Part shown: positions 15,830 to 25,476 of the stretch, piece by piece
Layout: each line of letters starts with the position of its first letter
Position numbering within the stretch: the first letter of the stretch is position 1
Position numbers and translations under genes: made by a program
Notes under the pieces: model-generated
Told to the model about the DNA's origin: nothing
Seen by the model: only the letters and a program-made list of their open reading frames with translations
The model's database searches: none
Assembly: GCA_913047625.1 (NCBI GenBank)
Contig: CAJWUJ010000008.1
Coordinates: 1-53,253 of the forward strand
Length of the DNA: 53,253 bases
DNA from: an uncultured Dehalococcoidia bacterium
GTDB taxonomy: Bacteria > Chloroflexota > Dehalococcoidia > Lucifugimonadales > CAJWUJ01
Reading direction: 5' to 3'

Positions 15830-17599
15830 TTATGGCTGTTCAGATCTGATGAATTTAATATATTCCTTGAAGTTAGTAACTTCTTTTTTAACGGCCAGTC
15901 GGAAATGAGAACTATATTCTCCAATGTTGCGGAACTTCTTGTACCGTAATCGCAAGAGCCTTCTCATTGATTGTTTTTGCAAGGTAGAAAGAGCCTTGAT
16001 CAGTTCGCGGTCAAGTCGATGGGCAGCTTCAGTATGGTTGAGGTGTGCTCCTCCCTTGGGTTCTCTTACGATGGTGTCAATTATGCCCAGGTGGTGAGCA
16101 TCTGCAGATGTTAATTTTAGGGTTTTGGCAACTTCCGCTGCTAGCCCTTGGTTGTTGTAAAAAATACTAGCTGCTTTTTCGGGAGACATAGGAGTATAGA
16201 TGGCATTTTCCATCATCAGAATATTATCAGAAATCGTAATAGATAAGGCTCCTTCACCTCCTCCTTCACCAATAATGACTGATACTATACGAGTTTCAAG
16301 TTCTGACATGAGTGATAGCGTGGTTGCAATAGCCGATCCAATTCCGTGACGTTCACTTTGTAACGATGGATCCGCCCCAGAGGTATCGATAAATGTGATA
16401 ATAGGAATACGGAACCTTTCTGCGAGTTTCATGACTCTTTGTGCTTTTCTTAACCCTTCTGGTTTTACGAGTCCTGATGATCTATTCTCCCTATATCCAA
16501 GTTGTCCAATAATACAGACGCTTTGGCCGGCCAGGAATCCGAAGCCGCATATGATGTTTCTGTCGTCAGATAGAGCGCGATCCCCGTGCAGTTCTATGAA
16601 GTTTGAAATAATGCGTTCAATATAGTCGACAGTAGTAGGTCTTTCTTCGTGTCTGGCTAATTGGACGGTATCCCAGGCTTCAGAGGCTGTCTGGCCAATA
16701 TACTTGGCCGTCTTAGTTTTTGTTTTGGCTTCTGTCAGCACAAACTCAGGCATGGTTAATTCAATTAGAGAACCAAGAGACTCTCGTATAAATTCGCGGT
16801 CAACTATTGCATCTATCATCCCATTGGCTAGATGATCCTCGGCTGAGTGGATCTTGCTAATATCCGCTTTGCCTGGAGTGGCTTCCTGCATGATTCTTGT
16901 TGGAGCTAAGCCAATTATAGCTTTTGGTTCAGCGATTATAATATCTGCGAGGTTGGCAAAACTAGCGAAGGTTTGTCCTGTGCAAGGGTTCGCGAGAACC
17001 GAGATGAACGGTATGCCTTTTTTGTGTAATAGACGCGCTGAAGCAGAAGTTTTAGCCATTTGCAGGAGTGATAGCATTCCTTCTTGGATTCTGCTCCCCC
17101 CACTCGTTACAACTGCTATAACAGGTATTTTCTTTTTAGCTCCCTGCTCGAAAGCGAGTGCAATACGTTCCCCTGCAACTGAACTCATGGTACCACCCAT
17201 GAAGCTAAAATCTAATACTACAAGGATTGCTTGGAATCCTTGTATACTACATTGGCCCGTAATAGCAGCCTCTGTTAAACCTGTCCGTTCCTGATCTTGC
17301 TTGAGTGCTGTGTTATAGGGTTGGGAGTGATCAAGGGTAGTTGGTCCTATTGAAGTTACTCTTCGGTTAGATTCTCGAAAGCTGTTTGGATCGGCGATTA
17401 GATTTATACGTTCTCTTGCATTTAATCCGTAATGAAATCGGCATTGCGGGCAGACTCTATATCTGGTGTAGAATGCGTTATCTTGCAAACTGAACTCGCA
17501 GAGGATACAGTTTTCATGCAGGATCGGTTCTACGGTTGGAGTTTTAAACGATTCTGTACTGAAGAATGATGTTAATAGACTTGTGAGATCTTTGACCAT
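15830..17599 (-). CDS. accDA: Acetyl-CoA carboxylase carboxyltransferase, fused beta (AccD) and alpha (AccA)
   Basis: A 589-residue fusion. The first half is AccD-like, with a zinc ribbon of two CxxC pairs (CILC and CPQC, within about residues 31-53) and the GGTMSSVAGERI and SGGSRIQEGMLSLLQMAKTS blocks. The second half, from about residue 295, is AccA-like: RPTTVDYIERIISNFIELHG, IPIITFIDTSGADP, and IGEGGGEGALSI. Together they move the carboxyl group from biotin to acetyl-CoA in fatty-acid synthesis. Start ATG 17599 or GTG 17605; neither has a strong Shine-Dalgarno. No biotin carboxylase or carrier gene lies nearby. The gene is divergent from the epimerase gene. Confidence 0.92.
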   Translation of the reverse strand: MVKDLTSLLTSFFSTESFKTPTVEPILHENCILCEFSLQDNAFYTRYRVCPQCRFHYGLNARERINLIADPNSFRESNRRVTSIGPTTLDHSQPYNTALKQDQERTGLTEAAITGQCSIQGFQAILVVLDFSFMGGTMSSVAGERIALAFEQGAKKKIPVIAVVTSGGSRIQEGMLSLLQMAKTSASARLLHKKGIPFISVLANPCTGQTFASFANLADIIIAEPKAIIGLAPTRIMQEATPGKADISKIHSAEDHLANGMIDAIVDREFIRESLGSLIELTMPEFVLTEAKTKTKTAKYIGQTASEAWDTVQLARHEERPTTVDYIERIISNFIELHGDRALSDDRNIICGFGFLAGQSVCIIGQLGYRENRSSGLVKPEGLRKAQRVMKLAERFRIPIITFIDTSGADPSLQSERHGIGSAIATTLSLMSELETRIVSVIIGEGGGEGALSITISDNILMMENAIYTPMSPEKAASIFYNNQGLAAEVAKTLKLTSADAHHLGIIDTIVREPKGGAHLNHTEAAHRLDRELIKALSTLQKQSMRRLLRLRYKKFRNIGEYSSHFRLAVKKEVTNFKEYIKFIRSEQP

Positions 17600-17658
17600 A
17601 TTCACAAAACCCCGATGAATTAAGGTTATTGTAACATAAGGCTTAAAGGGGAAAACTT

Positions 17659-18627
17659 ATGAAAAATATTCTTGTCACTGGTGCAGCTGGCCAGATAGGT
17701 AGTGAATTAATCCCTGTGTTGCGGGCAAGATATGGGACTGACAATGTTATAGCAGGGCTTAATAGAACCCCTTTGTCTTCAAAAGTATCGAATGCAGGCC
17801 CTTCTATGAAAGTTGATATCACTAACATTAGTGATATTGAAAAAGCAGTTGATAATTTTGAGATCGACTATATATTTCACATGAGTACCTTTCTCTCGGC
17901 TTTGGCTGAGAATAATCCACAAGGAGCTTTTGGTGTCAATATTGCAGGATTGACAAATGTTTTAGACGTAGCTGTTGATAAGAAACTTGAAGGAGTAATG
18001 ATTCCGAGTTCCATTGCAGTTTTTGGCTCAGGCATACCAACCGAAGATACTCCAAACGATGTGATGCTGAAGCCGACCACGTTATATGGTATAGCAAAAG
18101 TATATGGAGAATTATTGGGCAATTACTATTTCCAGAGATATGGGTTGGATGTCAGGGGCTTGCGGCTTCCAGGGATCGTTAGCTGTATGGATGAGATGCC
18201 AACTAACGGGACAACTGATTATGCAGTCCAGATCTTTTATGGGGCTGTTCAAGATTCCTCATACACTTGTTTTCTAAAGCCTGATACCAGGTTACCTATG
18301 GTTTATATGCCTGATGCCGTTAAAGCACTGATTGACCTTGCTGAGTGTCATACTGACAAACTCGTTCATCGGACTGATTTTAATGTGACTGCTATGAGCT
18401 TTACTCCAAGTGATCTCGCACGAGAAATACGGAAGAAGATACCTGATTTTGTTATCAGCTATGATATTGATACCCTAAGGCAATCAATTGCAGACTCATG
18501 GCCTTCTTCACTGGATGACAGTGCGGCAAGATTGGAATGGGGATGGCATCCTGATTATGACATTACTTCGATGGTAGACGAGATGCTTTCCTTAGTATCT
18601 CAACAACTGAATAGTCGTCCGATTTAA
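17659..18627 (+). CDS. NAD-dependent epimerase/dehydratase, threonine 3-dehydrogenase-like
   Basis: A 322-residue extended SDR. NAD-binding motif TGAAGQIG is at residues 7-14, and the catalytic Tyr/Lys pair is in LYGIAKVYGE (about residue 148). The segments NGTTDYAVQIFYGAV and YTCFLKPDTRLPMVYMPDA closely resemble SDR-type L-threonine 3-dehydrogenases, which oxidise threonine to 2-amino-3-ketobutyrate, rather than sugar epimerases. No 2-amino-3-ketobutyrate CoA ligase gene is beside it. A Shine-Dalgarno-like AAAGGGG precedes the ATG. Confidence 0.82.
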   Translation: MKNILVTGAAGQIGSELIPVLRARYGTDNVIAGLNRTPLSSKVSNAGPSMKVDITNISDIEKAVDNFEIDYIFHMSTFLSALAENNPQGAFGVNIAGLTNVLDVAVDKKLEGVMIPSSIAVFGSGIPTEDTPNDVMLKPTTLYGIAKVYGELLGNYYFQRYGLDVRGLRLPGIVSCMDEMPTNGTTDYAVQIFYGAVQDSSYTCFLKPDTRLPMVYMPDAVKALIDLAECHTDKLVHRTDFNVTAMSFTPSDLAREIRKKIPDFVISYDIDTLRQSIADSWPSSLDDSAARLEWGWHPDYDITSMVDEMLSLVSQQLNSRPI

Positions 18628-18635
18628 GCAAAGAA

Positions 18636-18655
18636 GCGGGATTCATTGATCCTGC
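18636..18655 (-). terminator. Possible weak terminator between convergent genes
   Basis: GCGGGAT and ATCCTGC form a 7-pair stem (one G-U) with a 6-base loop. On the minus strand, downstream of ftsK, it is followed by a TTCTTTG tract. It is short and the U-tract is broken, so the call is weak. Confidence 0.3.
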
Positions 18656-18672
18656 AAGAAATATCGTAGCTA

Positions 18673-20937
18673 TTAGTCCTTTTGAGGCAGCATGCCCGAA
18701 TCTTCAAGCTGATCCATCAATCTAGCAGCACGCGGATAGCCAATACGTAATCTTCTTTGTAGAAGAGACGTAGATAGATTTACAGATCTGTTAGCCAGTT
18801 CTATTGCTTGATCAAACAATTCATCGTTTTCGTGAGATAGATTGGTTTTGACAGTTTCTTCAGCAATGAATTCAGCTGATAATTGCGCAAGATGTATCTC
18901 TGGTACCGGAGGTCCTTTCTGAGAAGTCCAATGTGTGACAACTCTGTCTATTTCATCATCATCTACAAAAGTTCCTTGAATACGCATTGCTTTCGCTTCT
19001 GTGGGGGAGGCAAACAACATGTCCCCTCTTCCCAAGAGTTTCTCTGCGCCAGTAGAGTCTAGAATAGTTCGGGAATCAGTTTGAGAAGCAACAGCGAAGC
19101 TGATTCTGCTAGGGAAATTAGCTTTAATTAGACCGGTTATAACATCTACAGATGGTCTTTGAGTTGCAACGATTAGATGGATGCCTGTTGCTCTTCCTAA
19201 TTGAGCTAGTCTTGTTAGGGATTTTTCGACATCATATGGTGCTGTCATCATCAAATCCGCTAGTTCATCAATACACAAAATGAAATAAGGGATAGGTTCA
19301 CTTGATTTTTTGTTATATGTCTGTATGTTTTTAGCTCCCACAGCTTCCATCCGTTTATAACGGGAAAACATTTCTTGAATGACACCTTTTAAGAGAGAAA
19401 CCACGTTATCCAGGTCTGTGATAACAGGCGTTACTAAATGAGGAATACCATTGTAGGCTGTAAGTTCAACACGTTTCGGGTCTATAAGCATCATTCGAGC
19501 ATCCCAGGGACTTATGTGAGTTAGCAAAGAGGTGATAATACTATTTATACAGACACTCTTTCCGCTTCCTGTAGATCCTGCAATTAGAAGATGGGGTAAC
19601 TTGGTGAGGTCTATTGAATGAGCATCCCCACCAGTGCCCTTTCCTAGCGCAATAGGGAGACCTTTTTTGTCAACGATATCTGTAAAGTTAGCACTGCGCA
19701 TTATTGAGGGTAAACTGACTATTTGGGGGTGGGCGTTAGGAACTTCAACCCCTACAAGGGATTCTCCTGGTACGGGAGCTTGAAATCTAAGGCTTGGAAC
19801 AGCTAACGCTAGCGCGAGATCTTTTTCCCGGGCGAGTATAGTATCCACTTTAACCCTTGTTTTCTCCTCTACTTGTTTCAGGATGGGTTTGCCATCAAGG
19901 CCCTTTATAAGATTTCCGTATTGATCCTTTTCTCTTGAATGTTTAGTTTTTGTAATCCAGCCAGGGGTCAATCCGAACATCGTCACAGTTGGTCCGGGGT
20001 TGATTTGCTTAATTTCTACGGGGACTCCAAACTCTAACAGGCATGATTTAATCGTATCTCCTACTTCGGTATGATCATCCGGTAGATTTACGCTATCCTC
20101 ATCATTATTGAATAAATCAAGACTCGGAAGCACCCATTTAGTCCTAGATGTTATTGTGTTTTGTTCTGTTGGATCATTATCATCCTCTATTAGATAACTA
20201 GCCTGTATGGGTATTGGTTGTGAAGGTTCTAAAAGTGATGTTTCTCGACCTTCACTCCCTGTGGATGTTCCGTAAGGTTCTATTGTAGGATCTGGTTCGT
20301 AGTTGTTATCTTTCCCGTCATGAGCTAGAGCAATCTCTTCATACTTGGTTTGAAATCTTTGTTGTCTAAGAGATCGTATTTGACGCAATATGAAGATTAA
20401 ACCTCTTATAGTGGTGATGCCGTATGGTATGGCTTGCCGGAATAGTCTGACTGTCTTTAAACATCCTTGTAAGATAGCTCTGGTGCTTTTCTTCGGGGCA
20501 GTTATACATATGCCTAAGAATAGGAGCAAGAAGCTTGTTAGTGTCCCCACACTAAAGAGTGCAAGGTTTCCTAATCGTACAGTATTTCCTATTAGTCCAC
20601 CAAGCTGTATGTCCTCTAGGTTTTCGATTGAAAGTGTAAACCCAGATAGAAGTCCAAGTGATCCTGTAAGAATCAAGCTACCACTCGTCCAGAATCGCCA
20701 TTTTGTGAATAATGTACTTGGTTTATGTCTAATTGTTAGAACTAAGGCCAATCCACACACACAACTAGGTAAGTATCCTACTCCAAAAAAGTTCCACAGG
20801 AACGTGACAGTAGCATTATAAAAGTCCAAGATCCAAAAGTTTGAAGCAAGAAGGAACAGTACAACTAGAGAGCAGGAAAGGGTGAATTTTAGCCCTAATC
20901 TATTTTTGAATAAAACTTTTACTAGAAAGTTGATCAT
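18673..20937 (-). CDS. ftsK: DNA translocase FtsK/SpoIIIE
   Basis: A 754-residue DNA translocase that moves chromosome ends through the division septum. The N-terminus has several hydrophobic segments (about residues 15-160), followed by a charged linker rich in Glu/Asp (about residues 200-290). The motor domain has Walker A LIAGSTGSGKSVCINS (about residue 450) and Walker B-like ILCIDELADLM. The C-terminal gamma domain (RRLRIGYPRAARLMDQLED) is the DNA-sequence-reading winged helix. Length is typical of the shorter FtsK proteins. It follows the RNase J gene, separated by 239 bases. Confidence 0.95.
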   Translation of the reverse strand: MINFLVKVLFKNRLGLKFTLSCSLVVLFLLASNFWILDFYNATVTFLWNFFGVGYLPSCVCGLALVLTIRHKPSTLFTKWRFWTSGSLILTGSLGLLSGFTLSIENLEDIQLGGLIGNTVRLGNLALFSVGTLTSFLLLFLGICITAPKKSTRAILQGCLKTVRLFRQAIPYGITTIRGLIFILRQIRSLRQQRFQTKYEEIALAHDGKDNNYEPDPTIEPYGTSTGSEGRETSLLEPSQPIPIQASYLIEDDNDPTEQNTITSRTKWVLPSLDLFNNDEDSVNLPDDHTEVGDTIKSCLLEFGVPVEIKQINPGPTVTMFGLTPGWITKTKHSREKDQYGNLIKGLDGKPILKQVEEKTRVKVDTILAREKDLALALAVPSLRFQAPVPGESLVGVEVPNAHPQIVSLPSIMRSANFTDIVDKKGLPIALGKGTGGDAHSIDLTKLPHLLIAGSTGSGKSVCINSIITSLLTHISPWDARMMLIDPKRVELTAYNGIPHLVTPVITDLDNVVSLLKGVIQEMFSRYKRMEAVGAKNIQTYNKKSSEPIPYFILCIDELADLMMTAPYDVEKSLTRLAQLGRATGIHLIVATQRPSVDVITGLIKANFPSRISFAVASQTDSRTILDSTGAEKLLGRGDMLFASPTEAKAMRIQGTFVDDDEIDRVVTHWTSQKGPPVPEIHLAQLSAEFIAEETVKTNLSHENDELFDQAIELANRSVNLSTSLLQRRLRIGYPRAARLMDQLEDSGMLPQKD

Positions 20938-21176
20938 TGCGCGTTTGTCCCTGCCTATGTCTTGAATGCCATACTATATCTAGTGCGAGTATACAATAAT
21001 ATGGCAGTTTCCATACACCAAATGTTTAGGTATGGCGTTGAGTACTTGGATATCGGAGTTTTCCCGAACGTGTATGGTGATTCGTGGGAAACTTATACTC
21101 GGATGGCATGCTTGTGGTTTATCCTGACTTTTCCAACAAGACGGAAGGATACACTGAGAATCAGATTATGAGTTGT
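20938..21176. other. 239-base gap without a supported gene
   Basis: Between ftsK and the RNase J gene. Two short overlapping plus-strand frames exist (20962-21171 and 21084-21290), but neither has a ribosome binding site or recognisable motif. I looked on the minus strand for the missing RNase J C-terminal domain in the other frames and saw nothing similar. Confidence 0.5.
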
Positions 21177-22517
21177 TTAATAGCGTCTATTTGCTATCAG
21201 CCCGGGTTCCAAGTCAATTTTATCAATTATTCCGGCAGAACGATGACCAATCTCAAGCACATCACCATTTTCAATAATAAGGGCATTTAGCGGCGGCACT
21301 GAACATTCAACAGCTAATTCTTGGTGTGCGGTTAGCATTCTATAGTCGCCGTGTATTGGGATAAAATATTTTGGCTTGGTTAAGTTTATCACCAATTTAA
21401 GATCCTCCTGGCTTCCATGCCCATGTACATGTACATCTGCTATTTCGTTATAGAAAACTTTGACACCCTGTCGTAAAAGATTGTCGATTGTCCTTGAGGA
21501 TTCTTTTTCGTTACCAGGTATTGGGGAAGATGACACGATGACTGTATCGGTATCTGAGAGCTCGGCTTGCTTATGCCTTTTATCGGCCAGACGAACTAAA
21601 CCGGATGTGGGTTCACCTTGAGTTCCAGTTGTTATTATCACAAGCTTTTCATCAGGTAATGAACGTGCTGTTTGCCTATTGATTAGCGTATCTGGATGAA
21701 TTGTCAGATGCTCCAGTCTCCGACTGATACTAATGTTTTGTTCCATTTTTCTTCCTAATACAGTGACGTACCGGCCGAACTTTTCAGCGATGTCCATAAT
21801 TTGCTGAATGCGATAAATTGAGGAAGCAAAGGTTGCAAAAATAATTCTTCCTTTAGCTTGGCCAACCATGGATTCAAACGAGGCAGTCAAGATCCTTTCT
21901 GATTCTGTATGACCGCTATGAGTCGCATATGTGGAATCTGATAGAAGTGCCAGTACACCAGATTGTCCCCATTGAGCCAATTTATGGAGATCCGCTTTGG
22001 GGCCATACAGAGGGCTGTGGTCTATTTTAAAATCTCCAGTGTGTATGACAAGACCGGCAGGTGTGTGCAAGGCGATTCCAAGAGAGTCCGGGATACTGTG
22101 ACACATTTGGAATGGTTCGGCTGTGATTCGTCCCAGTTTAATCTTGTCCCCGAGTGAAATAGGGTTTAAGGTAATTGTGTCGAGAAGATGATGTTCTTTG
22201 AGTTTGGATTTGATTAGTTCCATTGCCATGGGAGGCGCGAAAATCGGAACATTGAGTTCTTTTGCTATAAATGGGATAGCCCCAATGTGATCTTCATGAC
22301 CATGGGTGATTAGTATTGCAGATATAGGTTTTTGGGTTGAACGAAGATACTGTATATCAGGTATCTCGAGATCCAACTCACCATCGTCGTTTTTAGAGAA
22401 TAAGACTCCTGCATCTACGATGGTAATATCTTGACTGGACTCAATCACCATCATGTTTTTACCAAAATGGCCTACGCCACCCAGAGGTAATATCTTTATA
22501 GTATCTGAATTAGTCAT
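21177..22517 (-). CDS. Ribonuclease J, short form
   Basis: A 446-residue metallo-beta-lactamase/beta-CASP nuclease. The metal site motif is HGHEDH at residues 72-77. The phosphate-pocket region TTGTQGEPTSGLVRLA and the late motifs VHVHGHGSQEDL and FIPIHGDYRML fit RNase J, which degrades and matures RNA from the 5' end. Typical RNase J is about 550 residues; this one stops shortly after the metallo-lactamase core is closed, at GIIDKIDLEPGLIANRRY, so the C-terminal dimerisation domain is missing. Its ATG overlaps the stop of the uracil-DNA glycosylase gene (ATGA), so the two are coupled. Confidence 0.88.
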   Translation of the reverse strand: MTNSDTIKILPLGGVGHFGKNMMVIESSQDITIVDAGVLFSKNDDGELDLEIPDIQYLRSTQKPISAILITHGHEDHIGAIPFIAKELNVPIFAPPMAMELIKSKLKEHHLLDTITLNPISLGDKIKLGRITAEPFQMCHSIPDSLGIALHTPAGLVIHTGDFKIDHSPLYGPKADLHKLAQWGQSGVLALLSDSTYATHSGHTESERILTASFESMVGQAKGRIIFATFASSIYRIQQIMDIAEKFGRYVTVLGRKMEQNISISRRLEHLTIHPDTLINRQTARSLPDEKLVIITTGTQGEPTSGLVRLADKRHKQAELSDTDTVIVSSSPIPGNEKESSRTIDNLLRQGVKVFYNEIADVHVHGHGSQEDLKLVINLTKPKYFIPIHGDYRMLTAHQELAVECSVPPLNALIIENGDVLEIGHRSAGIIDKIDLEPGLIANRRY

Positions 22518-23113
22518 GAAAACATCGGAAGTTGCCTTGATTCTGGGGTATCGTCGTTTTGGTGTACTTGGTTAGCCATTTCTACTAGCGTTTTGAAATC
22601 TTGTTCAATAGTAGGTCGTAGACTAGGATTTCTCAATATGGCGGCTGGATGATAGGTAGGCAAGATTTTATACCCATTTGTTGATTGCCGGACCTTTCCT
22701 CTAACTTTACTAATAAGTTCATTTGGAAAGAAATTGGATAATGCATGTCGTCCCAATGTCATTATAACCGACGGTTTAATCACGGATAGTTGATGATTTA
22801 AGTGACTGGAACATGTCGCTATTTCATCTGGCGAAGGATCTCTGTTGCTAGGGGGCCTACACTTTACTATATTGGTTATGAATAGGTCGCTTCTTTTGAG
22901 GTTGTTTGACATGATTAATTCATTCAATAGATTGCCTGATGCTCCTACGAAAGGTCGTCCTTGTTGGTCTTCATGGTATCCGGGCCCTTCCCCGAGTAAT
23001 ACTATACCTGAATGAGCTGATCCTTCTCCTGGAACTGCATGATTGCGGGTAGCGTGGAGCGGGCATAGGCTGCAGCGTATAACCGAATCAGCTATATTCT
23101 CTAAGGTGAACAT
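22514..23113 (-). CDS. Uracil-DNA glycosylase, iron-sulfur family 4 type
   Basis: A 199-residue enzyme that removes uracil from DNA. Four cysteines placed as cluster ligands are C14, C17, C85 and C101. The catalytic-region motif is GEGPGYHEDQQGRPFVG (residues 41-57; GEAPG is the usual family 4 form) and the second motif is TYHPAAILRNP. The start ATG at 23113 has AGGAGA five bases upstream. It overlaps the RNase J start by four bases. Length and cysteine layout favour family 4 over family 5. Confidence 0.92.
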   Translation of the reverse strand: MFTLENIADSVIRCSLCPLHATRNHAVPGEGSAHSGIVLLGEGPGYHEDQQGRPFVGASGNLLNELIMSNNLKRSDLFITNIVKCRPPSNRDPSPDEIATCSSHLNHQLSVIKPSVIMTLGRHALSNFFPNELISKVRGKVRQSTNGYKILPTYHPAAILRNPSLRPTIEQDFKTLVEMANQVHQNDDTPESRQLPMFS

Positions 23114-23197
23114 ATTTCTCCTGGATAATTTCTTATTCTTGCGAATACAGATTCGGAAATTGACAATATGGGTACCGTAAGATAACGAGTTGATTTA

Positions 23198-23458
23198 TTA
23201 CGCGTCAGAGATTCCTTTGCCTTTGATATAGTCTACTGCATCTTGGACTGACAATATCTTTTCAGCATCCTCATCAGGTATTTCTATTGTTTCACCGTCA
23301 GATGAAAATTCCTCTTCCATTGCCATGATTAATTCTACTAGGTCGAGAGAATCAGCATTCAGATCTTCTGCAAACGTAGCTTCTGGCTTAATGCTTTCGG
23401 CATCCACGCCGAGTTTATCCACGATAAGTGTGCTTACTCTTTCTAGTACTGTTGCCAT
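23198..23458 (-). CDS. acpP: Acyl carrier protein
   Basis: An 86-residue carrier protein for fatty-acid synthesis. The phosphopantetheine attachment serine is S37 in [22 protein letters not shown] strong GGAGG lies upstream of the ATG. It ends the run rpmF-fabD-nusB-acpP, which ties lipid synthesis to ribosome genes, a known arrangement. No fabF or fabG is present here. Confidence 0.96.
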   Translation of the reverse strand: MATVLERVSTLIVDKLGVDAESIKPEATFAEDLNADSLDLVELIMAMEEEFSSDGETIEIPDEDAEKILSVQDAVDYIKGKGISDA

Positions 23459-23475
23459 TATTACCTCCGGGTAAA

Positions 23476-23976
23476 TTAATTATTTGCTGTTGGCTCCATG
23501 TTGTATTTAACGCAGGAAGCCAGTACTCCATTAATGAATTTAGGTGAATTTTCTGCAGAGTATAGTTTGGTGAGTTCTATTGCCTCGTTAATGATTGCTT
23601 TATAAGGAGACGTTCCATCTACAAGAAGTTCGTAAATAGATATCCTAAGGATAGAACGATCGACTACTGACAGTTGGTCAACAGGCCAACTCTTCGCATA
23701 CTTTGTAATAATATCATCTGTGAATTCCAAGTTGGCCAAGGATCCTTGAATTAAATACTTTGAAAACTCCTTACTCTCATCGTTTAATCTATTGGAAGAA
23801 GCAAGCCATTCAAGACAAGTCATAGGATCGTGTCCCATTAGATCTACTTCATAGAGTACTTGCAGAGCTGTTACTCGAGCATTCCTACGTGTCCCAAAAC
23901 TAGGACTGTTAACCAAAGTCTCTTGTTCTTCAAGATGGTTCCATGGAAGAATTGTGCTTTCTGTGTGCTGAGACAT
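23476..23976 (-). CDS. nusB: Transcription antitermination factor NusB
   Basis: A 166-residue protein. The block [22 protein letters not shown] (about residues 30-50), [16 protein letters not shown] and [16 protein letters not shown] followed by [10 protein letters not shown] are the standard NusB signatures for antitermination in rRNA operons. An N-terminal extension of about 28 residues precedes the family core. Its ATG overlaps the fabD stop (TAATG), so it is translationally coupled to fabD. Confidence 0.93.
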   Translation of the reverse strand: MSQHTESTILPWNHLEEQETLVNSPSFGTRRNARVTALQVLYEVDLMGHDPMTCLEWLASSNRLNDESKEFSKYLIQGSLANLEFTDDIITKYAKSWPVDQLSVVDRSILRISIYELLVDGTSPYKAIINEAIELTKLYSAENSPKFINGVLASCVKYNMEPTANN

Positions 23977-24923
23977 TAATCAGTTATCCTTCTAATACCA
24001 ATAAGGCTATTCAGCGAATGCGTGTAAACTGAAGGATCTATGCGTTTTACCAAGCCGCTAAGTGTTGATCCTGGGCCCATTTCAATAAAGTTGTGAACCC
24101 CTAATGTCACCATGGACTCAATAGACTTTTTCCATTGAACACATGTACAAAGCTGATTGGAAAGTTCTTTGCGAACGTCAGAGGCGGTATAAAGAGGTTC
24201 GCCTGTACAGTTAGCTATAACAGGGATTTCTGGATCTCGAATTGGTGCGTTATCAATCAGGGTTTGCATTTCATCCTGAGCAGGTTGCATGTAGCTTGAA
24301 TGAAAAGCACCGCTAACTTTTAGTGGAATAGCACGTTTTGCGCCTCTTAATAGCGCCATATCCATTGCATGAGCCAACGGTATTTTGGCACCACTGATCA
24401 CTATTTGTTCAGCTGTGTTTACATTGGACATAAAGGTTCCCGTTGCTTGGCATATTTCTGCAATGACTAGTTCTTCAAGCCCAAGAATTGCAGCCATTCC
24501 AGTGGGGATTAGATTCGATGCATCTTGCATCAATCTACCACGTTCTTTTACTAGATGTAATGCGTCCTTAAAATCCAATGAATTGCTCGCTACAAGAGCG
24601 GTGTATTCTCCAAGACTGTGTCCTGCTACAAACATTGCGGGCTTTGGTGTAGTAGAGGGTTTTTGTTGTTGTTTTAGACTTTCGTAGCATGCGATACTCA
24701 TAGTGAAAATTGCTGGTTGTGCATGGACAGTTTGAGTAAGCTCATCTTGAGGACCGTTGAACATGATCTGGGTGAGCTCATAGCCCAGGACGTCATCCGC
24801 TTCAGAAAATATTTCCCTTGCAGGAGGTGAGTCTTGGAAAAGATCTTTTCCCATTCCTAGAATTTGTGCCCCTTGGCCAGGAAAAATATATGCAGTCTCT
24901 GATTTAATTGATGAGGTTGACAT
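23976..24923 (-). CDS. fabD: Malonyl-CoA:ACP transacylase
   Basis: A 315-residue enzyme that loads malonyl groups onto acyl carrier protein. The PGQGAQ motif is at residues 15-20 and the nucleophile Ser103 is in [13 protein letters not shown]. The later [10 protein letters not shown] supplies the active-site His. The gene is followed directly by nusB and then acpP, its substrate carrier. Length is normal. Confidence 0.95.
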   Translation of the reverse strand: MSTSSIKSETAYIFPGQGAQILGMGKDLFQDSPPAREIFSEADDVLGYELTQIMFNGPQDELTQTVHAQPAIFTMSIACYESLKQQQKPSTTPKPAMFVAGHSLGEYTALVASNSLDFKDALHLVKERGRLMQDASNLIPTGMAAILGLEELVIAEICQATGTFMSNVNTAEQIVISGAKIPLAHAMDMALLRGAKRAIPLKVSGAFHSSYMQPAQDEMQTLIDNAPIRDPEIPVIANCTGEPLYTASDVRKELSNQLCTCVQWKKSIESMVTLGVHNFIEMGPGSTLSGLVKRIDPSVYTHSLNSLIGIRRITD

Positions 24924-25010
24924 TAGCTTGGAATTTAACGTTAATCAGATTTCAGAGGATAAGCTGGATTACTAAAGTGAGAAACTGATCGGCTTTCCTT
25001 TCTGAACTGA

Positions 25011-25226
25011 TTAAGATGAGGGATTGTCATCGTTTTGTTCTGATTCGTCCCCTTTACGTAAAACGTCCCATCCGCCATATAGTCCGCATGAGTCGCATAA
25101 ATGATGCGATAACTTCGGCGCACCGCAACTGGGACAGGCAATAATATTCTTAAAGACGATTTTGCTATGGCTATTTCTTTTCTTCTTTTTTGAATTTGAA
25201 GTTTTTCTAGTTGGTAATGCGGGCAT
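25011..25226 (-). CDS. rpmF: 50S ribosomal protein L32
   Basis: A 71-residue L32, with the typical start MPALPTRKTSNSKKKKRNSH and a zinc knuckle of two CxxC pairs (CPSCG and CDSCG). It has a charged C-terminal tail of about 14 residues beyond the usual end. It leads the rpmF-fabD-nusB-acpP run; the plsX and fabH genes often found after rpmF are missing here. Confidence 0.93.
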   Translation of the reverse strand: MPALPTRKTSNSKKKKRNSHSKIVFKNIIACPSCGAPKLSHHLCDSCGLYGGWDVLRKGDESEQNDDNPSS

Positions 25227-25446
25227 ATCGGCTTAAAGCCTCCTGGCTTGTATTACTTGAACAGTTTCACGAAAAGTCTTTTAAAATCAGATTCGGTTAG
25301 AGGGCTACTGTAGAGTTCACTGCTCTGAATTATAGATTTACTTGCTCTAATACGGACTTACATCTAACACATTGTATATAGTGACGAACAAATTAAACGT
25401 CAGCTACTTTCAGTACTATCTACTGAATAGGAAAATAGGCATAGCT

Positions 25447-25476
25447 ATTATAAGAAATCATCAAGTTGGGTGTCAA
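25447..25476 (-). promoter_or_regulatory. Strong promoter for rpmF-fabD-nusB-acpP
   Basis: On the minus strand a perfect TTGACA (25471-25476) and a perfect TATAAT (25447-25452) are separated by 18 bases. The -35 overlaps the stop codon of the upstream methylmalonyl-CoA mutase small-subunit gene. The start would lie near 25440, leaving a leader of about 214 bases before rpmF. Confidence 0.7.

Noticed and set aside
20962-21290. Small plus-strand frames between ftsK and the RNase J gene
   Set aside because: They overlap each other and the RNase J gene, with no ribosome binding site and no recognisable motif.
24941-25141. Second minus-strand frame overlapping L32
   Set aside because: Out of frame with the clear L32 gene and without any family signature.
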